Assembly (NCBI GenBank): GCA_029781855.1
Contig: JAKOVX010000042.1
Coordinates: 90,539-154,538 of the forward strand
Direction: 5' to 3'
Length of the DNA stretch: 64,000 bases
DNA from: Acidobacteriota bacterium
Lineage (GTDB): Bacteria; Acidobacteriota; Blastocatellia; Pyrinomonadales; Pyrinomonadaceae
Part shown: one piece after another, positions 42,308-52,021 of the stretch
How the letters are laid out: every line of letters begins with the position of its first letter
How positions within the stretch are numbered: position 1 is the first letter of the stretch
Translations under genes and position numbers: made by a program
The notes under the pieces: generated by a model
Database searches by the model: none
What the model was told of the DNA's origin: nothing
Seen by the model: only the letters and a program-made list of their open reading frames with translations

Positions 42308-43480
42308 ATGAACATTCCAACAAATAAGCTCACTTCGACAGTTGCAAGCCTCCTCTTGCCAGGGTTGCTCCTTTTGATCTTCGGGGCGTCCACGCTTGTT
42401 GCGCAGACCGTACCTGATCCGAAGCCATCGGAGGATATCAAGGTCCAATTTGACGAAAAGGACCCGACAGTGATGTATGTCGAATCGAATAGTGAACGCG
42501 TTCGCGTTAACACCGTGACAAAACAGATCGAACGTCTGGCTCCATTAACTTCCACGGCAGTCGCCTCGACCCAGCCGGTGGCCGACAAAACAAGCACCCA
42601 GCAGGACGAGCCGAAAGAGGACTACTATACTTTCGAGTCCGGAGACGAGCCATTCGACTACAAACTGGTAAACGTGCCGACGCCTAAAAAAGTGCCGAGA
42701 GGAACGTGGAACCTCAACTTCAGCCATCGGTTTTCACAGCCGATCCATCCGCTCTCGGAAAGCGGCAGAGCTCTTTTCGGTTTGGATAGTTTCTCGACTT
42801 CATCGTTCAATATCATTTATGGCATAACCAACAAACTCTACTTTTCCGCGGGACGCTCACCGCTCTGCCAACGCGGAATGTGCCGCGTGATCGAGCTCGG
42901 ACTTGGTTACCATCTAACCGACCAGACCAAAAAGTCGCCGGTCGCCGTTTCGGCATATGCAAGCATCGAAGGCAACGGTAACTTCACCGAGGAATATACT
43001 TACAATTTTCAGGCAATGGTCTCGCGAAATATTGGGAACCGTGTCTTTCTCTTCTTTTCACCGGCATTTCACGTGAATTCCAACGGGCAGCACAGATTCA
43101 ACCCGCGGCCAGAGGATTACTATCCTGAAGCAACAGCCGCTAACACATTCAAGCTTCCGGCAAATACGGTGTCATACGGAATGGGTGTCCAGGTTCGCAT
43201 AACTCCGAGCGTTTCGGGAATATTTGAATACACGCCGCGTACCGGATTCAAATTAGGACGCGTAGACCCGATCTTCGACGCGGACTACAATGTTGTCGGA
43301 TTTCAGAGTTTCTCAAAACCGGAAATGGGTATCGGACTCCAGTACACGATCGGCAAGCATTCTTTTACTCTGACGTTTTCGAATACGCAAACGACCACGA
43401 CCAGTCGCTACAATTCGAGCAATCTGGTCGTTGGGCCAAAGGGCCTGGTAATTGGCTTCAATATTTTCCGCAGATGGTGA
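42308..43480 (+). CDS. DUF5777-like outer-membrane beta-barrel protein
   Basis: 390 residues. Signal peptide (about 12-32, ending LVAQT), an acidic-rich linker to about 125, then alternating strands typical of a barrel: RGTWNLNFSHRFSQP, NIIYGITNKLYFSAGRS, GLQYTIGKHSFTLTFSN, with a terminal aromatic residue (FRRW). Family members sit downstream of Rieske-cytochrome clusters. The 72-base gap before it holds a long GC-rich hairpin (about 42247-42289), possibly an attenuator. Function is unknown. Confidence 0.85.
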   Translation: MNIPTNKLTSTVASLLLPGLLLLIFGASTLVAQTVPDPKPSEDIKVQFDEKDPTVMYVESNSERVRVNTVTKQIERLAPLTSTAVASTQPVADKTSTQQDEPKEDYYTFESGDEPFDYKLVNVPTPKKVPRGTWNLNFSHRFSQPIHPLSESGRALFGLDSFSTSSFNIIYGITNKLYFSAGRSPLCQRGMCRVIELGLGYHLTDQTKKSPVAVSAYASIEGNGNFTEEYTYNFQAMVSRNIGNRVFLFFSPAFHVNSNGQHRFNPRPEDYYPEATAANTFKLPANTVSYGMGVQVRITPSVSGIFEYTPRTGFKLGRVDPIFDADYNVVGFQSFSKPEMGIGLQYTIGKHSFTLTFSNTQTTTTSRYNSSNLVVGPKGLVIGFNIFRRW

Positions 43481-43505
43481 CCGATTCCTATGGTCGTCCG
43501 CTTAA

Positions 43506-43533
43506 AGAGGGTGCGTGGCACCCTCTCTTTTTT
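43506..43533 (+). terminator. intrinsic terminator ending the respiratory cluster
   Basis: AGAGGGTGC (43506-43514) and GCACCCTCT (43518-43526) are a perfect 9-bp stem with loop GTG, followed by CTTTTTT. Confidence 0.9.
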
Positions 43534-43752
43534 GAGTCAAATTACAAAGAGTCCGATCACAGGTCGGACCGGCTTGTCGTCATCGGCATTCGGCGGAGGG
43601 CACCAAATGCTATGAAAAGACTGCTACCAGAACAGGCGGCTTCACTTTCAAATCGACCAAAAAGTTCTATGATAAAGGTGGCGCCTGCATGCTGTGGCGG
43701 CATGCTGATCGACGAGAATAGTTCGTTTTAATAGGGCAATTGGAGGTGTCAT

Positions 43753-44559
43753 ATGAAAGACAGTAAGTCATCCGGTTCTTTCAATCTTGTCGTGACGATT
43801 ACATGTATCCTGATCTTCGTTTCTCCATTGATCGGGCAGTCGGATCGGAATGCAATTCATTTGGGGGTCAAAGCCGGTGTTAGCATACCGAACCTGGTTG
43901 GCGGTGGCGGCGAGGAGATCACTAAAGATTATAAGTCCAGAGTTGCGTCGAACTTTGGCGGTTTCGTGGACTTTGGGCTTTCCAGGAAGGTTTCGGTGCT
44001 CGTCGGGCTTGACTATGCAGGCCAGGGCGGAAAAAGGAATGGCATTCAGCCGATAACATCACCCATTCCAGGATTACCGCCTCTGCCGCCCGGTTCGTAT
44101 TATTTTGCGAATTTCAAAAACACGGCAAAGCTTCATTATCTCGAGGTCCCCGTCCTGTTGAAGTACACGTGGGAAAGAGACCAAAAACCAAGTGTATACA
44201 TCGACGGCGGGCCGTATTTCGGTTACCTCTTGTCGGCAAAGACAATTACCCGCGGAAACAGTACGATCTATGTGGATAGCGCCGGAACGCCGCTTCTGAT
44301 CCCACCGCTTAATCAGCCGCTGCCGCCGACATCGTTTGACGCCGATACTGTTGTAACTGATAGCCTGCATAGAGTTAACTACGGCTTCGCGGGCGGTGGC
44401 GGCGTAAAATTCCCGGCCGGTAAGAACTACGTTTTTGTCGACGCAAGAGCAACTTATGGCTTCGCTACACTGCAAAGGAATACCGCTACCGATGGTACTA
44501 GCCACACCGGAGCACTCGTTATATCCGTTGGATATGCATTCAAATTGAAAGGGAAGTAG
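43753..44559 (+). CDS. outer-membrane beta-barrel protein (OmpW/PorT-like type), unknown
   Basis: 268 residues. GGAGG lies 8 bases before the ATG. Signal peptide to about residue 32 (PLIGQ). The mature part begins NAIHLGVKAGVSIPNL and ends in a strand with a terminal YAFKLKGK, the usual shape of eight-to-ten-strand porin-like barrels (outer membrane protein beta-barrel domain). Loops are Pro/Gly-rich. Single gene, bounded by terminators on both sides. Confidence 0.85.
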   Translation: MKDSKSSGSFNLVVTITCILIFVSPLIGQSDRNAIHLGVKAGVSIPNLVGGGGEEITKDYKSRVASNFGGFVDFGLSRKVSVLVGLDYAGQGGKRNGIQPITSPIPGLPPLPPGSYYFANFKNTAKLHYLEVPVLLKYTWERDQKPSVYIDGGPYFGYLLSAKTITRGNSTIYVDSAGTPLLIPPLNQPLPPTSFDADTVVTDSLHRVNYGFAGGGGVKFPAGKNYVFVDARATYGFATLQRNTATDGTSHTGALVISVGYAFKLKGK

Positions 44560-44605
44560 CGGTTGGATAAACGGCCTGGTATCTTCCAGAATAAAATTAC
44601 GATGG

Positions 44606-44631
44606 GGCGATTCGCGGGAATCGCCTTTTCG
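44606..44631 (+). terminator. intrinsic terminator after the beta-barrel gene
   Basis: GGCGATTC (44606-44613) and GAATCGCC (44618-44625) pair perfectly with a GCGG loop, then TTTTC. Confidence 0.75.
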
Positions 44632-44659
44632 TTTGGGGTATAATGCTCTACCTAAATCA

Positions 44660-45796
44660 ATGGAACCTCTAGCCAACCGTATCCGGCCCCGCGAACTCGA
44701 TGATTTTATCGGGCAAAAGCACCTTGTCGGCCCGGAAAAGCCGCTCCGGTTGGCGATCGATCAGGGCCACATCTTTTCTTTTATCCTATGGGGCACGCCG
44801 GGCACGGGTAAGACAACGCTTGCTCGGATCTACGCTAATGCGATAAACGCCGAATTTTACGAGCTCTCCGCGGTTTCTGCCGGCAAGGAAGATATTCGAC
44901 AGATCGTCAAGACTCCGTCGATCGACGGACGTCCGCGTGTTCTATTTCTCGACGAGATTCATCGTTTCAACAAAGCGCAGCAGGACTTTTTGCTGCCGTA
45001 CGTTGAGAACGGCCAACTCGTTTTGATCGGTGCAACAACCGAAAACCCGAGTTTTGAGGTGATCCCTGCATTGCTTTCCCGACTGCGGGTTTTTGTGCTT
45101 GAGGAGTTTTCGGACGACGAAATGGCGGCCATCATCGCTCGCACCGGCTATGATCTGGAACCGATCGCGATGGATTGGCTGGTCGAGATGGCGAATGGAG
45201 ATGCCCGCCAGGCGATCACGATGATCGAGAACACATCTCGATTGTACGATTCCATCACTCTGGAAACGCTTAAGGAAACTCTCCAATCCAAATTCCTCCG
45301 ATACGATAAAAAAGGCGAGGAACATTACAACGTAATAAGTGCGTTCATCAAATCGATGCGTGCCGGTAAACCGGACGCAGCGATCTATTATCTCGCCCGG
45401 ATGCTGGAATCCGGCGAAGACCCGAAGTTCATCGCACGCAGAATGGTCATTTTCGCCTCCGAGGATATCGGCCTCGCTCAGCCAACCGCTCTTGTTGTTG
45501 CGAACGCGGTTTTTCGTGCGGTCGAAACGATCGGGATGCCGGAATGTGCATTGAATTTGGCACACGGGGTCGCATTTCTTTCAAACGCCGCAAAAGACCG
45601 GTCTGCGACAAACGCCATTGGAGCAGCGATGGAAGACGCGAAGAAATTCGGCAATTTACCGGTCCCGATGAAGATCCGGAACGCTCCGACCAAACTTATG
45701 AAAGAGGTCGGCTATGGCAAAGACGAGGGCAACGATCCTGAAGGCGACTTGATGCCCCAAAAGCTGCGCGGCCGGCGGTATTTCGAAAAGAGTTGA
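44660..45796 (+). CDS. rarA: replication-associated recombination protein RarA (MgsA)
   Basis: 378 residues from the ATG at 44660; a TTG at 44633 would add nine unrelated codons, and TATAAT at 44639-44644 could be a -10 box that makes the later start necessary. AAA+ ATPase that acts at stalled replication forks with SSB. Walker [10 protein letters not shown] (45-53), Walker [11 protein letters not shown], sensor [10 protein letters not shown], then the tetramerisation domain with [15 protein letters not shown] and [13 protein letters not shown] FASEDIGLA. Length is slightly short but complete. Confidence 0.95.
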   Translation: MEPLANRIRPRELDDFIGQKHLVGPEKPLRLAIDQGHIFSFILWGTPGTGKTTLARIYANAINAEFYELSAVSAGKEDIRQIVKTPSIDGRPRVLFLDEIHRFNKAQQDFLLPYVENGQLVLIGATTENPSFEVIPALLSRLRVFVLEEFSDDEMAAIIARTGYDLEPIAMDWLVEMANGDARQAITMIENTSRLYDSITLETLKETLQSKFLRYDKKGEEHYNVISAFIKSMRAGKPDAAIYYLARMLESGEDPKFIARRMVIFASEDIGLAQPTALVVANAVFRAVETIGMPECALNLAHGVAFLSNAAKDRSATNAIGAAMEDAKKFGNLPVPMKIRNAPTKLMKEVGYGKDEGNDPEGDLMPQKLRGRRYFEKS

Positions 45797-45834
45797 TCTG
45801 ATCAGGAAGAAAAGTTGCGGTTCGGACAGGAGTA

Positions 45835-46293
45835 TTAGCGTTTCCAGTAGTTCTTGATCTTCAGATCGAGCATAGGAAATGCGCAGTACTCCACGTTGCG
45901 GCCCGATTCGCGGAGTTTCTGCACCATCGGGATGGCAGCGTCGGCATTTCTAGTGTGAACGATGATCGTCGCCGCCTTTTGTACCTCGGGATTTTCGTTT
46001 AACCACACGGCCACGGCCAATCCCGTTCGATCGTAATCGTCGTGGTCGTTGGTCTCGTAATGACGCGGGAGCAGATCATGGTCCAAAAATACCGCGTCGT
46101 AGTTATTTTCGGCAAGAAATTCCACAGCGTCTTCGACGTTGATCGCGATATCGAGATTATCGCCGCTAAACCGCTGTTCAAACCAGCGATGACGTCGCGT
46201 GTCGTCATCAAGGAGCATCACGGAAATTGGTGTTCGATCTGCACTTAGGTCAGCCAACCCGAACCTGATCATTAAACTGCGTATTAAGCCCAT
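45835..46293 (-). CDS. receiver-like protein, cyclic-phosphate-processing (cpREC) type
   Basis: 152 residues from the ATG at 46293; a GTG at 46326 could extend it by 11. Receiver fold with VMLLDDDTRRHRWFEQRF at the start, the central Asp in AVFLDHDLLP, and IIVHTRNADAAIPMVQKL where a typical receiver has the Thr/Lys switch. The LDHDL and H-T-R-N pattern is that of the cpREC family, proposed to process cyclic phosphate ends rather than to act in two-component signalling. No kinase adjoins it. Overlaps the promoter region of the DnaC-like gene on the other strand. Confidence 0.75.
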   Translation of the reverse strand: MGLIRSLMIRFGLADLSADRTPISVMLLDDDTRRHRWFEQRFSGDNLDIAINVEDAVEFLAENNYDAVFLDHDLLPRHYETNDHDDYDRTGLAVAVWLNENPEVQKAATIIVHTRNADAAIPMVQKLRESGRNVEYCAFPMLDLKIKNYWKR

Positions 46294-46396
46294 ATAAACA
46301 TCGCAAAACTCAATATAGCACACCACCGGCCTTGAAACTTGAATACCAGAAATACGATGTTATAATCCGACTTGCCGAGATCAGTCCCGTACCCAA

Positions 46397-47197
46397 ATGA
46401 CCCAAGAAAAGGTAAAAACGCATAATTTGATCGCTGTTCCGAAGCTGGATTCACGGGGTTCCGCGGCGGGCTCTGAGTCCGGGACTGACGAGTGCCGTAT
46501 TTGCTTTGGAACCGGGATGGAGATCGTTCCCGGCAAAGGAGCCCGGATCTGTGTTTGCCGCAAACGTGACACACACCTTGATCTTCACTCACAAGCCAGA
46601 CTTCCGAAGCGCTACGAAAAATGCCATTTTAATACTTACTATCCGGGCAACAACCAATCTCAGAAGGCGGCCCTGAACCTCGCTCGATCCTTCGTGGATA
46701 ATTTTCCTGCCGTTGATAACGGCGTGCTGTTCTCAGGCTCGGTTGGTGTAGGTAAAACGCACCTTGCGGTTTCGATGCTCAAGGGACTCACGGAACGCGG
46801 ATTTTCTTGCCTTTTTTATGAGTTTGGCACGCTGCTGAAGGAAATTCAGGATTCCTACAATCCGAATACCTTTTCGTCTGAGCTTAGCGTGCTGGCGCCC
46901 GTCCTCAATGCCGATGTCCTGGTGCTCGATGAGCTCGGGTCGTCGAAGCCTACGGATTGGGTCCGGGACACGATGGCCCACATCATCAACAACCGCTACA
47001 ACGAGAAGAAATTCACGATATTTACGACCAACTATCTTGACGAACGCACCGATCCGCGGGAAGAAACCCTCGAAGACCGGATCGGCGTCCGAGCTCGTTC
47101 CCGAATATTCGAGATGTGCCAGACGGTCGTCATTCATGGCGAGGATCATCGGCGTAAACTGCACAAAGCCTCAATGATCGGGAAATTGACTAATTGA
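46397..47197 (+). CDS. DnaC-like ATPase (helicase-loader family)
   Basis: 266 residues. An N-terminal zinc-ribbon-like segment C33-x-x-C36 ... C52-x-C54 (about 33-60) precedes the AAA+ core with Walker A GSVGVGKTH (114-122), Walker B DVLVLDELGSSKPTDWV and sensor IFTTNYLDERTD, ending in DHRRKLHKAS. This matches DnaC/DnaI-type loaders of the replicative helicase, or their relatives beside insertion elements; no transposase is nearby, which favours a cellular loader. Upstream of the membrane pseudokinase gene, about 165 bases apart. Confidence 0.85.
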   Translation: MTQEKVKTHNLIAVPKLDSRGSAAGSESGTDECRICFGTGMEIVPGKGARICVCRKRDTHLDLHSQARLPKRYEKCHFNTYYPGNNQSQKAALNLARSFVDNFPAVDNGVLFSGSVGVGKTHLAVSMLKGLTERGFSCLFYEFGTLLKEIQDSYNPNTFSSELSVLAPVLNADVLVLDELGSSKPTDWVRDTMAHIINNRYNEKKFTIFTTNYLDERTDPREETLEDRIGVRARSRIFEMCQTVVIHGEDHRRKLHKASMIGKLTN

Positions 47198-47362
47198 CCT
47201 TTCGGAACTGACCCAAATCGAAGCTCTCCCGCTTGTCTTACTACAAACGCTCACTCGTAAATTCAAAACGCAAAACATTTATAAACAATTTTGTGTATTT
47301 TTTGGCACAAAATGGTTATACTTATTGTCGGACCCGAACTCTCGGTTCCTCAGGACCCAACA

Positions 47363-49231
47363 ATGCTCGCCCCAAATTCAATCCTAAATCAAGGTCGTTA
47401 CCGCGTCGCAAGTAACTTTTGGAGTAATGCCTCACATTCTCTGTATGAGGCTCATGATAATGTTTTTGGCCAACATGTAGTGATTTGCGAAGGGCCCGAC
47501 CCGCGGGCCATCGGCGTAAAGGTTTTTGACCGGGACGCTGACAACAGGCAATTTACCGCCCGCTTTAACAGGCTCAAGTCGCTTTCGCACGAGGCATTGA
47601 TAGGCGTTCGTGATCATTTCTACCATGCCGACCGAAAGTACCTGGTTTCGGACGCCGTTGATGGTACAAGCATCAGCCAGTTGGCGGCGCTGAGATCGGC
47701 ACCGGTGACGCTAGAGTCCGTCGTGATGGGCTTGGAGCGGATCGTTGACGCCTATTCCCGGTTCGCGAATGCAAGCGGCAACATCCGCTACTTTGGGACC
47801 GATCCGGGAAGTATTCGGATCACCCGGGAAGGTGAGCTGAGATTCCTGTATTTTGGCGACGAAAATGCAAATGAATATGGACCCGATGAACTGGAAAACA
47901 CTCCCAAATCGGCCCTGTCATTCATGCCGCTCGAGACATTGTGGCCAAAGCTCGATGTTGCCTCACAGAAGGTGATCTCGAATAATTACGAGGAGCGGTC
48001 CCTCGAAATGCTCGAAACTGCACCGGATTTTCGAAGCGACATATTTGCCCTCGGATCAGTCGGCTATTTTCTCCTGACCGGGACCGTTCCCGTTGGTGCT
48101 CTGGAACGTTCGATCGAGGTCTTGGACGGGTATCCTGATCCGCTGAAACCGGTGCACCTAATTGAGCCGTCGGTTCCGATGGAGATCTCCGAGTTCATCG
48201 CAAAGTCCATGAACATTTATCGGCAAGATCGGTTCGACAGCTTTGCGACGATCAGTCGGCAGTTGGCCGTATTGGTCTCGGACTTTTCAGAACAGCCTCA
48301 GCCAAAGTCCGAACTGCTGCGGCACACGACAGGTCAACCTCAGCCCGGGAATGACGAGATCAACCTGGACGACATGGACCTTCTGGAAATCCCGGGTGTT
48401 CCGGTCGCGACACCCGCAGCATTTCTCCACACGAATAATGTCGGAAATGGGGTGACGACCTCGGCGACAGTTTCTTCGCAGTTGGATCTTGAAATGCCGG
48501 CCCCGACACCGACGGTCGATAGGTTCGAAATGCCGATCAGGTCCCCGAAAGTCGAGTTCGAAGATCAATTCGAGGAATCGGACGACCCGCCGAAAGCCGA
48601 GCTCAGCGATCGGTTCGAAATCCCCTTCAACCCGCCGGCAGCTGAATTGAACGATAGTTTTGAAATGCCGAAAACGGAAAACCTCGAGGTTTCCGCGAAG
48701 GCGTTAGTCGATGAATACCAGCCGACTGAAAACGTTCCCGCGAAACCGGTATTTGAGACGAAACCGGCGTATGAATACGATGACGCTCATGAGGTGAGTC
48801 TGTTCGGCGAAGGAGAGCCCAAGCGCTCGTCATGGGGCAAGCCGGCACTTATCGCAGCGGCAATTGTGCTGGTTCTGGGGGTTGGGTCGTGGATGCTTTA
48901 TTCGTATTCCGGTGCAGATGACCAACCGTCGCTAAGTCCGGTGGACACACAGGCCGTAATAACCGCGGAGCCGGCGCCGACGCAGGAGACGGTCCCGCAG
49001 GCAGAGACGACCTCCCAGCCGCTTGAAGTGCCGGGCAGCGAATTAAAAACTGAGCCGGTCCGTTCGGAGACGGTCAGGGAGCCAGCACCTGAAGCCCCGG
49101 CCCCTGTCTCGAAACCGCGTCCGGCAGCTCCGGAACCGAAGCAGAAAGTCGATTCCAAGCCTGCCACAGCTCAGGTTCCTGCTAAGCAGAAAAAGAAGAT
49201 CACAGTAGAGGATCTGATAAACGACAATTAA
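47363..49231 (+). CDS. membrane pseudokinase-like protein
   Basis: 622 residues from the ATG at 47363 (AGGA upstream; 24 codons of extra frame before it are unlike the family). Residues about 10-310 follow the protein-kinase plan (YRVASNFWSNASHSLYEAHD, then SHEALIGVRDHF, YLVSDAVDGTSISQL, and SDIFALGSVGYFLLTGTVP), but no HRD, DFG or VAIK lysine can be found, so catalysis is unlikely. A long acidic, Pro-rich region with repeated DRFEIP-like units follows, then one membrane helix (about 500-520, PALIAAAIVLVLGVGSWML) and a Pro/Glu/Lys-rich tail. Probably a scaffold or sensor. Confidence 0.75.
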   Translation: MLAPNSILNQGRYRVASNFWSNASHSLYEAHDNVFGQHVVICEGPDPRAIGVKVFDRDADNRQFTARFNRLKSLSHEALIGVRDHFYHADRKYLVSDAVDGTSISQLAALRSAPVTLESVVMGLERIVDAYSRFANASGNIRYFGTDPGSIRITREGELRFLYFGDENANEYGPDELENTPKSALSFMPLETLWPKLDVASQKVISNNYEERSLEMLETAPDFRSDIFALGSVGYFLLTGTVPVGALERSIEVLDGYPDPLKPVHLIEPSVPMEISEFIAKSMNIYRQDRFDSFATISRQLAVLVSDFSEQPQPKSELLRHTTGQPQPGNDEINLDDMDLLEIPGVPVATPAAFLHTNNVGNGVTTSATVSSQLDLEMPAPTPTVDRFEMPIRSPKVEFEDQFEESDDPPKAELSDRFEIPFNPPAAELNDSFEMPKTENLEVSAKALVDEYQPTENVPAKPVFETKPAYEYDDAHEVSLFGEGEPKRSSWGKPALIAAAIVLVLGVGSWMLYSYSGADDQPSLSPVDTQAVITAEPAPTQETVPQAETTSQPLEVPGSELKTEPVRSETVREPAPEAPAPVSKPRPAAPEPKQKVDSKPATAQVPAKQKKKITVEDLINDN

Positions 49232-49271
49232 CCGTTACTGAATCCCCCATCTTTCCAGAGGTAGATGAAAA

Positions 49272-50357
49272 ATGTTCCGACGATTTAGAACCAAAGACCG
49301 AGTCCGAGATATTCTGATCTCTTCCGTATTAGCAGCATTTGCAGTTTCCTTCTTTGCCACAGTTGCGCCTCTTTTGGCTCAAACTCCGCAACTAAGCCTC
49401 GCTGATATATTGATCGCGCTTCGATCTAAGAAGGCAGAGATCGACGAAAAGAACCGTATACTCGCCGAAGCGGTGAAGAACCGCGGAATAACGTTTTCGC
49501 TGACGCCCGAGATCGAAAAAGAACTCGACAATACCGGTGCGAAGACGGAACTTATCGCCGCCATTCGGTCGAAAGCCGCACCCGCACCTTCGTTAGAGAT
49601 CAAGGAGTCGGCACCGAAAAAGGTCGACAACCCGGAACCAAAACCTACCCCGACGCCTCAGGATTTTGCATTTTTCCGTAATCGTGCCGCGGGCTATCTG
49701 AAAAACGGCGACCTGGATCTCGCAGTGGCGGATTACGGGAAAGCTCTCGAATTCAAACCGAGCGACCCTCGGACCTTTCTCGAACGTGGGCAGGCCCGTG
49801 CGAGACAGGGAAAGGATGACCTGGCAGCCGTCGACTACTCCAAAGCCATAGAGTTGGATCCAAAACTCGCCGAGGCCTACTACAGCAGGGCCGAGATGTA
49901 CGAACGTGCCCACAAGCCCGATTTGGCGTTAGCCGATTACGAGAAGGCGATCGAGATCGACCCGGCCAACGAACTTGCTAAATTATCTGCCGACCGACTG
50001 AAGAAAGCCGTTGACGAGGCCGCCGCGAAGTTAGTTCAGCCGGTTGAGAAGCCGGCTCCGAAGTCAACTGAGATCCGCGGGCCGCTGTCGCTTGGGCCAT
50101 TGAACGCTTACGCCGAAAATCTTGCGAAACCCGAATATTCAGCCGTAAATCGTCGAATGAACATATTTGGGCGGGTGAAGGTCCAGATCGAACTGGACGC
50201 AACGGGAAAGGTTCTTGAGGCAAAGGCTGTAGAGGGTCCAGGTTCGCTGCGTCGACCCTCTGAGGAAGCGGTGCGTCACTCAAAATTCAACCCTGTCGTT
50301 GTCGACGGCGTAGCCGTAGCAGCGACCGGATACATCATTTTTAATTTTGTGAACTAG
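49272..50357 (+). CDS. exported TPR protein with TonB-like C-terminal domain
   Basis: 361 residues. Signal or anchor segment about 17-36 (ending LLAQTP), an alpha-helical region 40-105, three TPRs about 130-235 ([56 protein letters not shown]), and a TonB C-terminal fold from about 285 ([23 protein letters not shown]). A TonB-like end suggests energy transfer or peptidoglycan contact. 40 bases after the pseudokinase gene, so likely one operon. Its stop shares the CTAG with the stop of the convergent deoC. Confidence 0.88.
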   Translation: MFRRFRTKDRVRDILISSVLAAFAVSFFATVAPLLAQTPQLSLADILIALRSKKAEIDEKNRILAEAVKNRGITFSLTPEIEKELDNTGAKTELIAAIRSKAAPAPSLEIKESAPKKVDNPEPKPTPTPQDFAFFRNRAAGYLKNGDLDLAVADYGKALEFKPSDPRTFLERGQARARQGKDDLAAVDYSKAIELDPKLAEAYYSRAEMYERAHKPDLALADYEKAIEIDPANELAKLSADRLKKAVDEAAAKLVQPVEKPAPKSTEIRGPLSLGPLNAYAENLAKPEYSAVNRRMNIFGRVKVQIELDATGKVLEAKAVEGPGSLRRPSEEAVRHSKFNPVVVDGVAVAATGYIIFNFVN

Positions 50358-51211
50358 TAGGTTCCGGCAGATTCGGCTGTGCGAATCCCGCTCGCTTCCT
50401 GTGCGATCTTGACGCCTACCGATGCTCCGATGCGTGTGGCTCCGGCCTCGAACATCGCGCGTGCATCTTCGATGCCTTTGACGCCGCCTGAGGCTTTGAC
50501 GCCTAGAGCGTCGCCGACCGTCCGCCGCATCAAAGCGACGTCGTTCGCGGTCGCTCCGCCCTTGGCAAACCCGGTCGAAGTCTTTACAAAATCAGCTCCG
50601 GCGTTCTTCGACGCCAGGCAGGCACGGACCTTTTCTTCATCGGTCAGAAGCGCGGTTTCGATAATAACCTTACACAGTACGTGATTCTCGTGCGCCGCTT
50701 CAGCAACGGCACGAATATCGTCCTCAACGGCGCAAATGTCGCCGGATTTGAGCGCACCGATGTTGATGACCATGTCGACCTCGGTCGCACCGTTGAATAT
50801 CGCCCGGCGTGCCTCGTAGGCTTTCACGTCCGACAGTGTCGCACCAAGCGGGAAACCGATCACGGTACACACGGGCACGCCACTGCCTTTCAGAAATTCT
50901 GATGCCTTTTTGACCCAAGTCGGATTCACGCACACGGAAGCGAAGCCGAACTGAGCGGCTTCCTGACAGAGTTTTCGAATGTCGGCCTCGGAGGCCTCGG
51001 GTTTGAGCAGTGTGTGGTCGATCAGGCTGGCCCAATCGTGTGCCGTTGCGGTCTCGCCTAGCACGATTCCGATACGTTGCGCACCGGCATCGACGATCCG
51101 CTGAACATCCGCGTGGCAAAAGGTCGGTGCGGTGTCCTCGCCGCCGAGCTTTGCCAGGACGAGATCGGTGATCTGGTCGATCAATTGTTCATAATTGCCG
51201 TTCTGCTGCAT
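50354..51211 (-). CDS. deoC: deoxyribose-phosphate aldolase with N-terminal extension
   Basis: Splits 2-deoxyribose-5-phosphate into acetaldehyde and glyceraldehyde-3-phosphate. 285 residues from the ATG at 51211, which has AGAGG about 10 bases upstream; a TTG at 51232 is rejected. Catalytic motifs are [34 protein letters not shown], and the Schiff-base Lys210 in [11 protein letters not shown], with KASGGVKG after it. Residues 1-60 precede the aldolase barrel and are longer than in the ordinary enzyme; such extensions are known from microcompartment-associated aldolases. 21 bases after rpiB in the same operon. Confidence 0.95.
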   Translation of the reverse strand: MQQNGNYEQLIDQITDLVLAKLGGEDTAPTFCHADVQRIVDAGAQRIGIVLGETATAHDWASLIDHTLLKPEASEADIRKLCQEAAQFGFASVCVNPTWVKKASEFLKGSGVPVCTVIGFPLGATLSDVKAYEARRAIFNGATEVDMVINIGALKSGDICAVEDDIRAVAEAAHENHVLCKVIIETALLTDEEKVRACLASKNAGADFVKTSTGFAKGGATANDVALMRRTVGDALGVKASGGVKGIEDARAMFEAGATRIGASVGVKIAQEASGIRTAESAGTY

Positions 51212-51232
51212 TTTCGTAACGCCTCTTTCCAA

Positions 51233-52021
51233 TTATTTGCGGTATTGCCGCTCGATGTTGTCGATCTTGCCGACGCGTTTTTTGTGCCGTTCCTCGGAAA
51301 TATCGGTCGAGATGAACGCTTCGACGATCTGCTTCACTTCCTCGAAAGTGTTTTGCCCGGCACCGAGCGTAAGAACGTTGGCACCGTTGTGCTCACGCGA
51401 GTTTTTGGCCAAGACCACAGAATAGCAAGCCGCGGCACGGACGTTCGGCACCTTGTTGGCCGTCATCGCGCTGCCGATGCCGGCTCCGTCGATGATAATG
51501 CCGATATCGACCTGATGCCCGCTGACCGATTTGGCGACTGCGTGGGCGAAGTCCGGATAATCGACCGCGTCCTCGCTGTCGGTGCCAAAATCGCGGATAT
51601 GAATACCCATATCGCTCAAAAATCCCTTGACCTGCTCCTTCAGCTTGAAGCCGCCGTGGTCAGAGCCGATCGCCGCCGAGCGGATCTTCGAAGTATTCTT
51701 TCGCGATTCCTTTCGGATAAGCTGGATATTTCGTTCGTTGACGATGTCCTGGGCGAGCGACGTGAATTTTACGTTCTCGGCAACACGGAGCCGTGAACCC
51801 GGAGCGAGGCCGCGCAGGTCGTCCTCAGTGATCAGCGTTTTGGCGGATTCGTCGCGGTCGAACGGCTTGCCGACGGAATCCTTTAGGGAATTGACGACCA
51901 CGTGTTCGATGATCGGTTTGTCGGTCGCCGCAACGAGTTCGGCCTCGGCCGGCACCGATGCCAGTACCTGACGGACCAACTCCCGCACCCGATCTCGTGT
52001 TTCTTTATTGACTTCGCTCAT
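51233..52021 (-). CDS. rpiB: RpiB/LacAB family sugar-phosphate isomerase with N-terminal extension
   Basis: 262 residues; the ordinary enzyme has about 145-150. Residues 1-112 are an extra domain with ITEDDLRGLAPGSRLRV and TSLAQDIVNERNIQLI, a pattern found in enzymes of bacterial microcompartment loci. The RpiB fold starts at about 115 (AAIGSDHGGFKLKEQV) and includes DYPDFAHAVA and HNGANVLTLG. At the site where RpiB has the catalytic Cys (VCGTGIG) it reads IIDGAGIGSAM, with D178. The change is like that in LacA/LacB, so the substrate may not be ribose-5-phosphate. First gene of the operon with deoC, divergent from hpt. Confidence 0.88.
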   Translation of the reverse strand: MSEVNKETRDRVRELVRQVLASVPAEAELVAATDKPIIEHVVVNSLKDSVGKPFDRDESAKTLITEDDLRGLAPGSRLRVAENVKFTSLAQDIVNERNIQLIRKESRKNTSKIRSAAIGSDHGGFKLKEQVKGFLSDMGIHIRDFGTDSEDAVDYPDFAHAVAKSVSGHQVDIGIIIDGAGIGSAMTANKVPNVRAAACYSVVLAKNSREHNGANVLTLGAGQNTFEEVKQIVEAFISTDISEERHKKRVGKIDNIERQYRK

